Below the pieces are notes generated by a model that saw only the letters and a list, made by a program, of their open reading frames with translations, had not been told where the DNA came from and ran no database searches. Both the position numbers and the translations under genes were made by a program. Below, piece by piece: positions 1 through 9,190 of a stretch of 64,000 bases of DNA. Positions within the stretch are counted from its first letter, which is position 1, and every line of letters starts with the position of its first letter. Source of the DNA: Brenneria populi (GTDB lineage Bacteria; Pseudomonadota; Gammaproteobacteria; Enterobacterales; Enterobacteriaceae); assembly GCF_036016195.1 (NCBI RefSeq), contig NZ_JAYWTM010000007.1, positions 124,001 through 188,000 on the forward strand, in the 5' to 3' direction.

Positions 1-1
1 G

Positions 2-1039
2 AAAATGGGGCGCTCTCCCCAGCGGCTATTGGTGGATATTTCCGGATCCAGCGGTCCGCTGGATGAGCTGGATCGGCTTGCCAACGCCTGCGAGCCCTCG
101 GTTCAGGTGTATGTCGTGGGCGATCGTAATGATATCGGGCTCTATCGCAATCTGTTGCAGCGCGGGGTACAGGATTACCTGGTGAAGCCGCTGGGCGCCG
201 AATTATTACGCCGGGTTCTGGAAGAGAGCGATCATAATCCGGTGCGGCAGCGGCGGCTGGGAAAATCGATCGCCGTCGTCGGCACGCGCGGCGGCGTCGG
301 CGCGACCAGCGTAGCGGTGCATTTAGCCAGACAGCTATCCGCCGGCGGGGCTCACCGCCGCGTGGTTTATATCGATCTTGATTTCTATGGCGGCAGCGGC
401 ATCAGTATGCTGGGGCTGTCGGGGGGAAACTCGCTGGTGGAGATCATGGGGAATGTCAACCGCCTGGATCTCCAGTATCTGGAGCGTACGCTAAGTACGG
501 CGGATAACCGGCTCTACGCGCTGGGCGCCGAACTGGACTATATGGAGCCTTATGAAGCGGCGGAAGGCGTTTTGGGGGAGTTGCTGACGACGCTGAGCCA
601 GCATTTTCACTATGTGGTTCTGGATATCCCGCAGCGCGGCGGCGCGCTGGCCTCCGAGGCGTTTTTCCACGCCAGTTTGGCCTGTATCGTCGCGGAACAA
701 TCGGTCTATTCGGCCAGGACCCTGGTCAGACTGGCGCGCCATATCGAAGCCCATCCGAATCCGGCGACGGTGTATAACGTCGTAAACCAGCCGCAGCCGC
801 TGAATCGCAATAAGGTCAATAGCGGCGACTTCATTAAAGCGGTGGATCTTCCGATCGCGGTACAGATCGGCTATGACGCTCAATCCCTCGCGCTGGCGGA
901 GAATCTGGCCGAGCCGCTGCCGGAACGTAGTGAGTTCGCCCAGGGAATAAAACAGCTTGCCGGTATTCTGACCGGCGAAGCGCAGAGCAAGCCCAAAACG
1001 GCATGGTGGTCGTCGCTGAGTCTGAAGAGGTCTTCATGA
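2..1039 (+). CDS. tadZ: TadZ/CpaE-like pilus assembly ATPase (5' end cut by window)
   Basis: MinD/ParA-like localisation protein of Tad (Flp) pilus machines; it places the secretion apparatus at a cell pole or site on the inner membrane. The visible 344 residues begin inside an atypical receiver domain (about 1-80, with NDIGLYRNLLQRGVQDYL followed by VKP typical of CpaE). The P-loop ATPase follows, with GTRGGVGATS near residue 95; this lacks the usual KT of the Walker motif, as is common in CpaE. The reading frame is open to base 2, so the ATG at 5 is probably internal and the real start lies upstream. The stop overlaps the next start (ATGA at 1036-1039), so the two genes are translationally coupled. 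Family assignment is firm; the exact subfamily name is less so. Confidence 0.85.
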   Translation, partial: KMGRSPQRLLVDISGSSGPLDELDRLANACEPSVQVYVVGDRNDIGLYRNLLQRGVQDYLVKPLGAELLRRVLEESDHNPVRQRRLGKSIAVVGTRGGVGATSVAVHLARQLSAGGAHRRVVYIDLDFYGGSGISMLGLSGGNSLVEIMGNVNRLDLQYLERTLSTADNRLYALGAELDYMEPYEAAEGVLGELLTTLSQHFHYVVLDIPQRGGALASEAFFHASLACIVAEQSVYSARTLVRLARHIEAHPNPATVYNVVNQPQPLNRNKVNSGDFIKAVDLPIAVQIGYDAQSLALAENLAEPLPERSEFAQGIKQLAGILTGEAQSKPKTAWWSSLSLKRSS

Positions 1040-2517
1040 GTTTCGGCCGTAAACCGGTAGCGCCTGTCGACGCATCGCCGCCGCATGAAGCCATGCCGGC
1101 GCAGGATGAGCGGGAATATGGCAAAAAACGCGCGGAGGGCGCCCCTGACGTCGCGCAGCGCCGGCCCGCCGGCCCGCAAACGCACGACGCAGCGCCAGCG
1201 GCGCCGAACAAGGAGAGCGCGCCGGCGCCTTATCGCCTATCGAGCGGCGAAGATACGGTCGTGCGCTCCGTCCACTATGCCCGGATACGGCAGGCGGTCT
1301 TCGCCACGATAGACGTCTCCAGCGCGCTGCAGCGTACGCGCGATGAGGTCAGGCTTGACGTGGAGACGATAATCGCGGAAACGGTGGTCGCGGAAAATAT
1401 GGCGATGACGCAAACCGAACAGAAGCTCATGGGGCAGGAGATCCTCAATGATATGTTCGGCGTCGGTCCGATCGAGCCGTTGCTACAGGACGATACGATT
1501 TCCGACATTATGGTCAACGGCCCGGATCAGATTTATGTGGAACGTTTCGGCAAGCTGGAGCTCACGCCGCTGAAGTTTCGCGATAACGCGCATGTGGTCA
1601 GCGTCGCGCAGCGTATCGCCTCATCGGTGGGGCGGCGGGTGGATGAAAGCAGTCCGATGGTGGATGCGCGTTTGGCGGACGGCAGCCGCGTCAACGTGAT
1701 TTTGCCGCCGCTGGCGATAGACGGCGCGTCGATCTCGATTCGTAAGTTCTCGCGCAAAAACCTGACGCTGCAGCGGCTGGCGGCGAAAGGCAGCCTATCC
1801 CCGGCGATGGCGCGCGTGCTGGAAATCGCCGCCGCCAGCCGGCTTAATATTCTTATTTCCGGCGGTACCGGGTCGGGAAAAACCACGCTGCTCAATGCGC
1901 TGTCGCGCTTTATTTCCGTTGCCGAACGCATCATCACCGTTGAGGATGCGGCGGAATTACAGCTGCAGCAGCCGCATGTATTACGGCTGGAAACCCGTCC
2001 GGCCAATCTGGAAGGGGGCGGCAAGATAACGCAGGGCGATTTGGTGCGTAACGCCTTGCGTATGCGGCCCGACCGCATCATCCTCGGGGAGACCCGCGGC
2101 GCCGAAGCGCTGGATGTGCTGCAGGCGATGAATACCGGGCATGATGGGTCGATGACGACGCTGCACGCCAACAATCCGCGCGACGCCCTGATCCGTCTGG
2201 AAAGCATGGTGTTGATGGCGAATGGCAATCTGCCGCTGTATTCCATCCGCCGGCAGATTGCCAGCGCGGTACATATGATTGTGCAGGTCGAGCGTATGCG
2301 CGACGGCACGCGGCGCATTACCAGCATTACCGAACTGGCGGGCATGGAGGGCGACGTTATCGTGATGCAGGAACTGTTCCGTTTCAACTATGATGCCGGC
2401 GCCTATGACGATGAAGTGAAAGGCACGTACGACAGTAGCGGCATGCGGCCGATTTTCGCCGAGCGCGCCCGCTATTTCGGTATGGAAACCGCACTCCTGG
2501 AGGCGATGCATCCATGA
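1036..2517 (+). CDS. tadA: TadA/CpaF secretion ATPase of the Tad pilus
   Basis: Hexameric type II/IV secretion ATPase that powers Flp pilus assembly at the cytoplasmic face of the inner membrane. The 493-residue product has a low-complexity basic, Pro/Ala-rich N-terminus (about 1-80), then the CpaF N-terminal domain. The Walker A motif is GGTGSGKTT near residue 276, the Asp/Walker B region is RPDRIILGETRG near 343, and the His box is TTLHANN near 374. The start is set at 1036 because ATGA overlaps the tadZ stop and MSFGRK follows; an in-frame ATG at 1003 would run back into tadZ. This is not the tRNA deaminase of the same name at 9191. Confidence 0.93.
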   Translation: MSFGRKPVAPVDASPPHEAMPAQDEREYGKKRAEGAPDVAQRRPAGPQTHDAAPAAPNKESAPAPYRLSSGEDTVVRSVHYARIRQAVFATIDVSSALQRTRDEVRLDVETIIAETVVAENMAMTQTEQKLMGQEILNDMFGVGPIEPLLQDDTISDIMVNGPDQIYVERFGKLELTPLKFRDNAHVVSVAQRIASSVGRRVDESSPMVDARLADGSRVNVILPPLAIDGASISIRKFSRKNLTLQRLAAKGSLSPAMARVLEIAAASRLNILISGGTGSGKTTLLNALSRFISVAERIITVEDAAELQLQQPHVLRLETRPANLEGGGKITQGDLVRNALRMRPDRIILGETRGAEALDVLQAMNTGHDGSMTTLHANNPRDALIRLESMVLMANGNLPLYSIRRQIASAVHMIVQVERMRDGTRRITSITELAGMEGDVIVMQELFRFNYDAGAYDDEVKGTYDSSGMRPIFAERARYFGMETALLEAMHP

Positions 2518-3497
2518 GTCCGGCCGATATTGTCACGATCGCGTGTTTCGCCTGCTTTTTGCTGCTCGGGCTGGCGGCAATGATATTGACGGATGTGATG
2601 AGCCGCCGGGCCGGCGCCCGTATCCGACAGCGGTTGAAAGAGGTGACCGGCGTATCGCGCCACGTATCGCGCAAGAAAATTCTGCAGGATTTGGAGCGGG
2701 CGCAGGCCGAAGCCCGCCGCTATCGGCGGCGCAAGGCGATGGGAACGCTAGGCTACTATTTCAACCGGCTCGATACCGTCGGCGGGCGTCAGGGCGGCAG
2801 GGTGCTGGCCGGCGCCGTGCTGGCGACGCTGGCGTTCACCTTTCTTCTGCTTCTCTTTGGCGTTATCCCTATCACATGGTGGAGCGCTCCCGCATCGCTA
2901 TTGCTGGCGCCGCTGGCGGTCGCCATTTTCCTCTACCGTAAACAGGTGGAACGCTTCCAGGTGCGGTTTCTCAATCAGCTGCCGGATGCGATGGATATGA
3001 TTACCCGCGCCAGCCAGGCCGGGATACCGGTGGTGCAATCCATCCGCAATGTCGGAGAGCACTTCAACGCGCCGCTCGGGCCGGAGTTTCGCCGCATGGG
3101 GGATAGCCTGCTGCTGGGGAACGATATTCAGGATGTGGTAGACGATGCGGTGCTGCGCATTGAGCTGCCCGATTTCGCTTTTTTCGCCGTCTGCCTGTCA
3201 TTACAGCGGGATACCGGCGGTTCGCTGGTGGAAGCGCTGGATAACTTATCCGGGATTATCCGCTCCCGGCGCGATCTGAGGCTGAAAACCAAAGCCATGA
3301 CGGCCGAAGGGCGTCTGTCCGGCATGATTCTGACCGCGCTGCCTTTTTTTATCGCCGGCGCGCTGTTTGTGCTCAGTCCTGATTATATCGGCGTGCTGTT
3401 TGAGACGCCGACCGGACAAAAGCTGCTGTGGGGGGCCGGGATTATGCTGGCGCTGGGCGTGTTGTCGATTCGTAAAATTGCCGGCATGGAGGTGTGA
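2514..3497 (+). CDS. tadB: TadB inner-membrane platform protein
   Basis: Inner-membrane T2SF (GspF-like) platform protein that, with TadC, couples the TadA ATPase to pilin extrusion. The 327 residues start with a hydrophobic segment (about 5-25), then a basic cytoplasmic stretch, two membrane segments near 100-145, a cytoplasmic T2SF helical domain with QLPDAMDMITRASQAGIPV near 155-175, and two C-terminal membrane segments. Its ATG overlaps the tadA stop by four bases. Length and topology are as expected for TadB. Confidence 0.9.
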   Translation: MSPADIVTIACFACFLLLGLAAMILTDVMSRRAGARIRQRLKEVTGVSRHVSRKKILQDLERAQAEARRYRRRKAMGTLGYYFNRLDTVGGRQGGRVLAGAVLATLAFTFLLLLFGVIPITWWSAPASLLLAPLAVAIFLYRKQVERFQVRFLNQLPDAMDMITRASQAGIPVVQSIRNVGEHFNAPLGPEFRRMGDSLLLGNDIQDVVDDAVLRIELPDFAFFAVCLSLQRDTGGSLVEALDNLSGIIRSRRDLRLKTKAMTAEGRLSGMILTALPFFIAGALFVLSPDYIGVLFETPTGQKLLWGAGIMLALGVLSIRKIAGMEV

Positions 3498-3498
3498 A

Positions 3499-4437
3499 AT
3501 GGTGTGGCTGCATCTGATTTCCCTGCTGTGCGCGGCGATCGGCGCGGCGCTGTATCTGTACGCCCGCACCGGCCGACGGGCCAGACTGGCTGAACGCGTA
3601 CGCAGCGAGGTAAAGCGTAAAGGCGCCCAGCAGGTGGCGCCAAAGCAGCCGGGGCGCAACCGTCTGGCTCGCCGGCTGTTGCGCGTGCTGCAGCCGATCG
3701 GCAAGTTTGCGCCGCTGTTCAGCGTCGCTCAGCGGACGGAAATTGCCGAGAAGCTGGTCTCTGCCGGGTACCGCAGTCCGCAGGCGCTGATGATCGTCGT
3801 CGCGCTGGCGCTGCTGTCGATAGTGGCGTTATTGGCGCTGGTGGGGCTATTTGTCTGGCCGTTGCTGGAGGGGCAGCGTATTTACGGCATCGTGCTCTGC
3901 CTGCTGGCCGTCTACCTGGGCATGCTGTTGCCGCGCGTGCTGCTGGATAGGATGGTGGTGCGGCGCCAGCGCCGGATTCAGCAAGGTTTGCCGGATGCGC
4001 TCGATCTCCTGGTGATCTGCACCAATGCCGGATTAGGGCTAAACAGCGCCATTCATCGCGTCGCGGAAGAGATGGACGCCGTCTGCCCGGCATTGGCGGA
4101 TGAGTTGCGTTTAACCTCGGGGGAGCTGCAGATCAGTAATGATACGGAAATTGTACTGAAACGTCTGGCGCGCCGCACGGGGTTGGAATCGATGAATACG
4201 CTGGTGAACACCCTGCTGCAGTCTCGCCAATACGGCACCTCGATCACCCAGGCGTTGCGCATTCTGGCGCGCACCGAGCGCACCGCCAGAATGATGAGGC
4301 TGGAGGAGCGCGCCGCCAAGCTGGCGGTCAAAATCACGCTGCCGATGATGCTGTTTATCCTGCCCACGGTGCTGATCGTGGCGGCGGGGCCGGCGGTATT
4401 GGGATTGATATCATTTTTTGCGCAGCAGCAACAATGA
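3499..4437 (+). CDS. tadC: TadC inner-membrane platform protein
   Basis: Second T2SF-family platform protein of the Tad machine, probably pairing with TadB in the inner membrane. The 312 residues show an N-terminal membrane anchor, a central hydrophobic pair (about 95-140), the T2SF motif GLPDALDLLVICTNAGLGL near 165-185, and a C-terminal hydrophobic helix. The ATG at 3499, one base after the tadB stop and preceded by GGAGGTG, is chosen. A longer frame from 3367 overlaps tadB deeply and its extra residues are Cys/Arg-rich nonsense. Confidence 0.9.
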   Translation: MVWLHLISLLCAAIGAALYLYARTGRRARLAERVRSEVKRKGAQQVAPKQPGRNRLARRLLRVLQPIGKFAPLFSVAQRTEIAEKLVSAGYRSPQALMIVVALALLSIVALLALVGLFVWPLLEGQRIYGIVLCLLAVYLGMLLPRVLLDRMVVRRQRRIQQGLPDALDLLVICTNAGLGLNSAIHRVAEEMDAVCPALADELRLTSGELQISNDTEIVLKRLARRTGLESMNTLVNTLLQSRQYGTSITQALRILARTERTARMMRLEERAAKLAVKITLPMMLFILPTVLIVAAGPAVLGLISFFAQQQQ

Positions 4438-4462
4438 AAAATACAACGGAAGGGAAATGCCG

Positions 4463-5263
4463 ATGAACGGTAAATACCGAACGGTAATGGTGCTGGTTTT
4501 ATTGACGTTGCTGACGGGGTGTTCGATTTTTCACCCCTCCGCGCAGCGGCCCGATAGGCGTGTTCAGAGCCAGTCTGAGCTGGAGTCCGGCGATTTGCGC
4601 ATCGCTTCCAGCGCATTGCAGAGCGGGGATTTCACTATGGCGATGTCTATTTATAGCCGCCTGGCGCAGAGCAATCCCGATGTCGTCGCCGTGTGGTTGG
4701 GATTGGCCGATACCCATTTTCTGCAGGGCGAGTTCGGCGCGGCCAATAATGCCTACGTTAAGGCGCAGCATCTGGAGCCGGAAAATATTAATGCCTGGCT
4801 GGGGCCGGCCCGGATCCTGGTGCGGCAGCGCCATCTGTCGGAGGCCGTCGCCCGTTATCAGTCAATCCTCACGCGTTTTCCCAATAATGCCCGGGCGTTG
4901 TCCGGATTGGGCGTCAGCTACGATCTGTCCGGCGATCATCGCCTGGCGCAGAGCACCTATCGGCGCGGGTTGCAGATCTATCCCGACGATAGCGCGCTGC
5001 GCAGTAATTTAGGGCTGTCGCTGGCGCTTGACGGCAAACCGCGCGACGCGATCAACACGTTACTGGGAGCCAGCGGCATCTCCGGCAAGCTGCCGCAGGA
5101 ACGGGATAACTTGGCGCTGGCTTACGGCATGCTGGGGCGGGACGACGCGGCGGAAGATATCCTGATGAGCACGCAGTCGCAGGATATGGTGCAGGATAAT
5201 CTGGCGTTTTATCACTACCTGCGCCAGAACATGGGGCAACCCGGCGTGGGTGGCGATGAGTAG
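4463..5263 (+). CDS. tadD: TadD-like TPR lipoprotein
   Basis: Outer-membrane-associated TPR lipoprotein of the Tad system, thought to assist secretin assembly or stability. It has a signal peptide with lipobox LLTGC (Cys near residue 19), then about five tetratricopeptide repeats with recognisable A..GLG.sY/Y...L..dP spacing from residue 45 to 230. The ATG at 4463 is preferred because GGAAGGG at 4448-4454 sits at normal distance; ATG at 4457 is too close to it. Ends within the start region of the next gene. Confidence 0.87.
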   Translation: MNGKYRTVMVLVLLTLLTGCSIFHPSAQRPDRRVQSQSELESGDLRIASSALQSGDFTMAMSIYSRLAQSNPDVVAVWLGLADTHFLQGEFGAANNAYVKAQHLEPENINAWLGPARILVRQRHLSEAVARYQSILTRFPNNARALSGLGVSYDLSGDHRLAQSTYRRGLQIYPDDSALRSNLGLSLALDGKPRDAINTLLGASGISGKLPQERDNLALAYGMLGRDDAAEDILMSTQSQDMVQDNLAFYHYLRQNMGQPGVGGDE

Positions 5264-5744
5264 CCTGAGAAAGCGCGGGCGGCGATTACGCCGCAGCCAG
5301 CGGGGCGTCACGGCGCTGGAGTACGCGTTGGCGGCGCCGCTGCTGTTTGCGGTGATATTCATCGCCATTGAGGTGGCCTTCATTATGCTGGCGGACGCCC
5401 ATCTGGATATCGCCGCCAATCGGGTGGCGCGCCTGGGGCGTATTGGCTTCGACACGGAAAAAACGTGCGATACGGCGGTGAGAGAAGTGATGACGCAAAC
5501 GCTGAGCGGATGGGCGAGCGCGGGAGAGATACGCGTCGATGCGCAGGTCTACACGCCGGGGCAGAGTAATGATTTTTCCGATGTGGATGACGAAAACTAT
5601 AAACCGGTGTGCGACACCGGAGAGCGAGGCGATATGGTGATCTATCGTCTGGGGTTCGATCGCCCCGGCCTGACCGGGTTTATCTCCTGGCTGGGGCTGA
5701 GCAAGGTGCGTTTCGAACGGGTGATTCTGATCCAGAATGAATGA
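5256..5744 (+). CDS. tadE: TadE-like pseudopilin
   Basis: Minor pilin-like protein of the Tad apparatus. A short basic leader is followed by RGVTALEYALAAPLLFAVIF, the TadE-type hydrophobic segment with the Gly-x3-Leu-Glu-Tyr motif seen in Tad pseudopilins processed by TadV. The remaining roughly 110 residues are periplasmic with two Cys. The start is taken at ATG 5256, which overlaps the tadD stop; GTG at 5250 is in frame and also possible. Assignment to E rather than F is by position. Confidence 0.82.
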   Translation: MSSLRKRGRRLRRSQRGVTALEYALAAPLLFAVIFIAIEVAFIMLADAHLDIAANRVARLGRIGFDTEKTCDTAVREVMTQTLSGWASAGEIRVDAQVYTPGQSNDFSDVDDENYKPVCDTGERGDMVIYRLGFDRPGLTGFISWLGLSKVRFERVILIQNE

Positions 5745-6400
5745 TGAGAATAGCCGCGATGACGATTTTTTCCCGCTGTTGGCGACAAGGTATTGCGACA
5801 TTACGGCGCTTCCGGCGCGACAGCCGCGGCGTGCTGGCGGTTGAGGCCGCGCTGATTATTCCTATCGGCGTGTTCGTGATTATCGCCTCATGGGAGCTGT
5901 ATCAATATTTCAGGACCGCCTCGGTGGTGGATCGCACGGCGTTTATGGTGGCGAACAGCCTCTCCATGCAGCGTGAACTGCATGACAACGCCGACTGCAC
6001 GTCGGCGAACTCGGTGTGCACCTATAACACCATCGCCTCCGACCTGATGACGCCGCTCGACTATAGCCGCAACGGGGGCATGGCGATCGGCCTCTATCAG
6101 GTCTCCTCTGATGAGAACGGCGCGCCTGTCTGGACCGATGCGCCGAACTGTTGGTCAAGAACGTATAAAGGCAGCGCGAATAGCCACAGTATCGTTTCAC
6201 AGCTTACGCCATCGACGGATTTCCCGGCTCCCGCCAGTAAGAATACGGTGGACACGGTGATCGCGGTGGAGGTTTTTTATGACTACACCCCGTTTATCAT
6301 CAGTTCGGCCTTCTGGCAGGCGCTGGGCGGCGAAAAGCGAATTGTCAGCGAGGTGTTCTATCGTCCGCGTTTCAACGCATTGTGCGACGATCTGAAGTAA
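5741..6400 (+). CDS. tadF: TadF-like pseudopilin
   Basis: Second TadE/F-family minor pilin. The N-terminus carries basic residues and then SRGVLAVEAALIIPIGVFVI (about 28-47), the expected single membrane helix with Glu at the fifth position of the mature pilin-like segment. The periplasmic part is about 165 residues and includes four or more Cys that could form disulfides. ATG 5741 overlaps the previous stop by four bases, so it is translationally coupled to tadE. Naming as tadF rests on gene order. Confidence 0.8.
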   Translation: MMRIAAMTIFSRCWRQGIATLRRFRRDSRGVLAVEAALIIPIGVFVIIASWELYQYFRTASVVDRTAFMVANSLSMQRELHDNADCTSANSVCTYNTIASDLMTPLDYSRNGGMAIGLYQVSSDENGAPVWTDAPNCWSRTYKGSANSHSIVSQLTPSTDFPAPASKNTVDTVIAVEVFYDYTPFIISSAFWQALGGEKRIVSEVFYRPRFNALCDDLK

Positions 6401-6420
6401 AGACGGGAGGGAAGGGCGCC

Positions 6421-8298
6421 ATGATAAAGCCAGTGCGGTTTTTACTCACCTTGCAACGGGATCAGCGCGGCGCGGTCGCCCTGACCTATCTGCTCTGCTT
6501 TCCGCTGATCCTGCTGGCGCTGCTGGGATCCATCGATTTTATCCGCTACAGCATGGCGCAAAGTAAATTGCAGAATGCGCTGGATACGGCGGTGATTTCC
6601 GCCGGGCGCAATTTGGATACCTTTACGCCGGTCGCGGGATCGGAGGATGAGGCTAGCTGGCGCGCCGACGCCATCAGCTACTTTTTCAGCAATATGCCGC
6701 GAAATTTTCTTGGCAGTTCCGTTACGGAAGATCGGGTAACCATCACCTACAGCGAAGAAACCGATGATTCAGGCAACGCCACCGGCGGGCAACTGGTCCA
6801 GATGTCCGCCGTTGGCACCTTGCCCTTGCTGGTGACGGGAATGATTGAGCGAACATCGTTTAACCTGGCGGCGACCAATGAAGCGGTGCGCCGTACCCGC
6901 AATGATTTGGAAATGGTGTTGGCGCTGGATAATACCGGCTCGATGAGTAATGAAAACCGGATCGGCAAGCTGAAAACCGCCGCGACGTCGCTGGTTAATA
7001 CCGTGCTGGGCGCGGCGGCGCAGAAAGATGGCGGCGACAGTAAATCCTATATCGGCATCGTTCCTTTTGCCGATACGGTATATATCGGTCAGGATAAAAA
7101 GCACTGGCTATCGGCAGACGCTCAGGCTCTTCCCTATATTGCCGCTGATAAATATTGGGGCGGCTGCGTGGTGGAGCCGTATGTAAATGGTACCTTTAAG
7201 GCTAAACCTGGGAAACCAGGTGATTTTGAACCGCTAATGACGGTTGGAACGTTGAGCGAAGCTAATGGTCTGGTCACGACCGATAAACTGAAAGAAAAAT
7301 ATGCGTCAGACCATGGCATCGATGTAAAACGAATTACGTCATTCAAAATTCTGTCTTCCCCGACTCCCACCATCAGAGGCGATCGAGCGATTCAGATCAT
7401 GCTTAACGGTAGTGGCGATATGGTGCCGAAGTTCGCCTTTAATCCTGATTGGCTATACACCAGTAATATGAATAACCGCTATGATTTCTGTCTGGCATCC
7501 AGAGAGATGACGTTTCTGAGCAATGATGAGAGCAATCTGGCGCAAAAGATTGGAGCGATGGATATTGACGGCGGCACCGTTATTCCATTGGGATTATTGT
7601 GGGCGTGGCGTATGCTGGATCCCGCTTGGAAAGGCGATAACGGTTGGGGAGATGCGGAAAAACCGCGCGATCCGGCGCTTGGTTTGCAAAAAGTTATTGT
7701 GCTGCTGACCGACGGTAATAATGGCCTGGATCCCAATGAAAGCAAAAGCGCCACCAATGGCGTAGTGATTGACGGCGAACGTAATATTAGCGGCAGCTAT
7801 ACCGTTAAATATAACTATCAGGCGACGGTTTCTGGCAGTCTGCTTACCGGGGCTGATAGCTATACAAGCAGTTTCAGTAATCTGAATGACGACAACGCCG
7901 CCTACTTTATTCCCCATTTCTATGTATATGCCGACCGTTCGGATTTTAATTCGTTGCGGGTGGGAAGCGATGAGGAGCGGAATAACAGAAATACCCGGCT
8001 AAATCCCTATGGTGCGTTGTTCGCAAGTTCCCAAAATGGCCAGGGAGAGGACTGGCAATATGGCAATCCCACCCTTAACCTACTGACCGCCGAGTTATGC
8101 ACCAATATACGAGCTAAAGGCATTACCATCTACACGGTGGTGCTGGGCAGCGGCACCAACGCCAGCACGCAAACGCTGATGCAAAACTGCTCCAGCGGCG
8201 CCGGCAGCTATTATTTCAACGCCACCAACGTGGATAATTTATCGGCGGCATTCGCCTCTATCGCCGCATCGCTTACCGAACTGCGCCTCAATAAGTAA
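6421..8298 (+). CDS. tadG: TadG-like von Willebrand factor A domain protein
   Basis: Large Tad-locus protein with a TadE-like N-terminal helix (RGAVALTYLLCFPLILLALL near 17-36) and a VWA domain. The MIDAS-like motif LALDNTGSMS is near residue 168-177 and VIVLLTDGNN comes later in the fold. It is thought to anchor or stabilise the pilus at the envelope. ATG 6421 is chosen because GGGAGGGAAGGG lies just upstream; a start at 6382 would precede that site. Roughly bases 7080-8080, inside the VWA insert, look richer in A/T than the flanks, fitting a fast-evolving exposed region. Last gene of the operon in view. Confidence 0.85.
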   Translation: MIKPVRFLLTLQRDQRGAVALTYLLCFPLILLALLGSIDFIRYSMAQSKLQNALDTAVISAGRNLDTFTPVAGSEDEASWRADAISYFFSNMPRNFLGSSVTEDRVTITYSEETDDSGNATGGQLVQMSAVGTLPLLVTGMIERTSFNLAATNEAVRRTRNDLEMVLALDNTGSMSNENRIGKLKTAATSLVNTVLGAAAQKDGGDSKSYIGIVPFADTVYIGQDKKHWLSADAQALPYIAADKYWGGCVVEPYVNGTFKAKPGKPGDFEPLMTVGTLSEANGLVTTDKLKEKYASDHGIDVKRITSFKILSSPTPTIRGDRAIQIMLNGSGDMVPKFAFNPDWLYTSNMNNRYDFCLASREMTFLSNDESNLAQKIGAMDIDGGTVIPLGLLWAWRMLDPAWKGDNGWGDAEKPRDPALGLQKVIVLLTDGNNGLDPNESKSATNGVVIDGERNISGSYTVKYNYQATVSGSLLTGADSYTSSFSNLNDDNAAYFIPHFYVYADRSDFNSLRVGSDEERNNRNTRLNPYGALFASSQNGQGEDWQYGNPTLNLLTAELCTNIRAKGITIYTVVLGSGTNASTQTLMQNCSSGAGSYYFNATNVDNLSAAFASIAASLTELRLNK

Positions 8299-8476
8299 TG
8301 CCGGCAGGCGTGTTAACCCCGGTTTCTTTCTCGTCATTCGCGCATGTTTCCGCCTGCGCGCGGCGTTTTATTGGCGCGGCCCATCTTTGCAAGCGCGCGG
8401 CAGATGGTGATGGTTTTATTCGGCCAAAAGAGATTACTATGGCGGCAGAACAATATCCGAAAGGAGGAGTGGTGTT

Positions 8477-9115
8477 TTGAGTAATAAGCCAGACCAGCGC
8501 ATTGTGTTTTTTGATTTGGACGGCACGCTGCATCAGCAGGATATGTTTGGGGATTTTTTGCGTTTTCTGCTCAAGCGGTTGCCCCTTAACCTCATTCTCG
8601 TTCTCCCCTTATTACCGGTTATCGGCTGCGGCCTGTTGGTTCGCGGCCGCGCGGCCCGCTGGCCGATGAGCTGGCTGCTATGGGCCATTACCTTCGGCCG
8701 CAGCGAGCAGCATCTGATCGACCTGGAAAAACGCTTTGTCCGCCTGTTTCGCCGCCGGGTTACGCCTTTCCCTCAGGTACAGCAACGGCTGCAGGAGTAT
8801 TTACAAGATAATCAGGCCCAGGTTTGGCTGGTAACGGGATCGCCGCAGCGTCTGGTTGAGCAGGTCTACTGTGACTCTCCTTTTTTAGCCGGCGTGCGGC
8901 TAATGGGAAGTCAGATAACGCGGCGCAAAGGCGGTTGGGTGCTCTCGTTGCGCTGTCTGGGACGGGAAAAAGTCATTCAATTAGAGCAACGCCTGGGCGC
9001 GCCGCTAAAACTCTATAGCGGCTATAGCGACAGTAAGCAGGATAACCCGCTGCTCTATTTCTGCGAACACCGCTGGCGCGTAACGCCGAACGGCGGTCTG
9101 CAACAGTTGGAATAA
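8477..9115 (+). CDS. pgpC: Phosphatidylglycerophosphatase C (HAD family)
   Basis: Inner-membrane HAD-superfamily phosphatase that dephosphorylates phosphatidylglycerol phosphate in phospholipid synthesis (E. coli YfhB/PgpC, 211 residues; here 212). FFDLDGTLHQQDMF near residues 10-23 holds the two catalytic Asp. A hydrophobic segment lies near 35-55, VTGSPQRL supplies motif II, and the Lys and Asp motifs follow. The start is TTG 8477: AAGGAGG at 8461-8467 lies nine bases upstream, and a GTG four bases earlier runs into a stop. It sits next to tadA/mltF/purL as in E. coli. Confidence 0.9.
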   Translation: MSNKPDQRIVFFDLDGTLHQQDMFGDFLRFLLKRLPLNLILVLPLLPVIGCGLLVRGRAARWPMSWLLWAITFGRSEQHLIDLEKRFVRLFRRRVTPFPQVQQRLQEYLQDNQAQVWLVTGSPQRLVEQVYCDSPFLAGVRLMGSQITRRKGGWVLSLRCLGREKVIQLEQRLGAPLKLYSGYSDSKQDNPLLYFCEHRWRVTPNGGLQQLE

Positions 9116-9190
9116 CTTTTTGCCCCAGGAGAGCCAGTAGCTATAATGCCCGCCGCAAAAGTTACCGATGACATAGCGCAAGAGGAAATT

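Noticed and set aside
8298..8480. 60-codon frame, or a 13-codon ATG frame at 8439, between tadG and pgpC
   Set aside because: Overlaps the AAGGAGG site and TTG start of pgpC; no conserved product recognised. A tiny leader peptide cannot be excluded but has no support.
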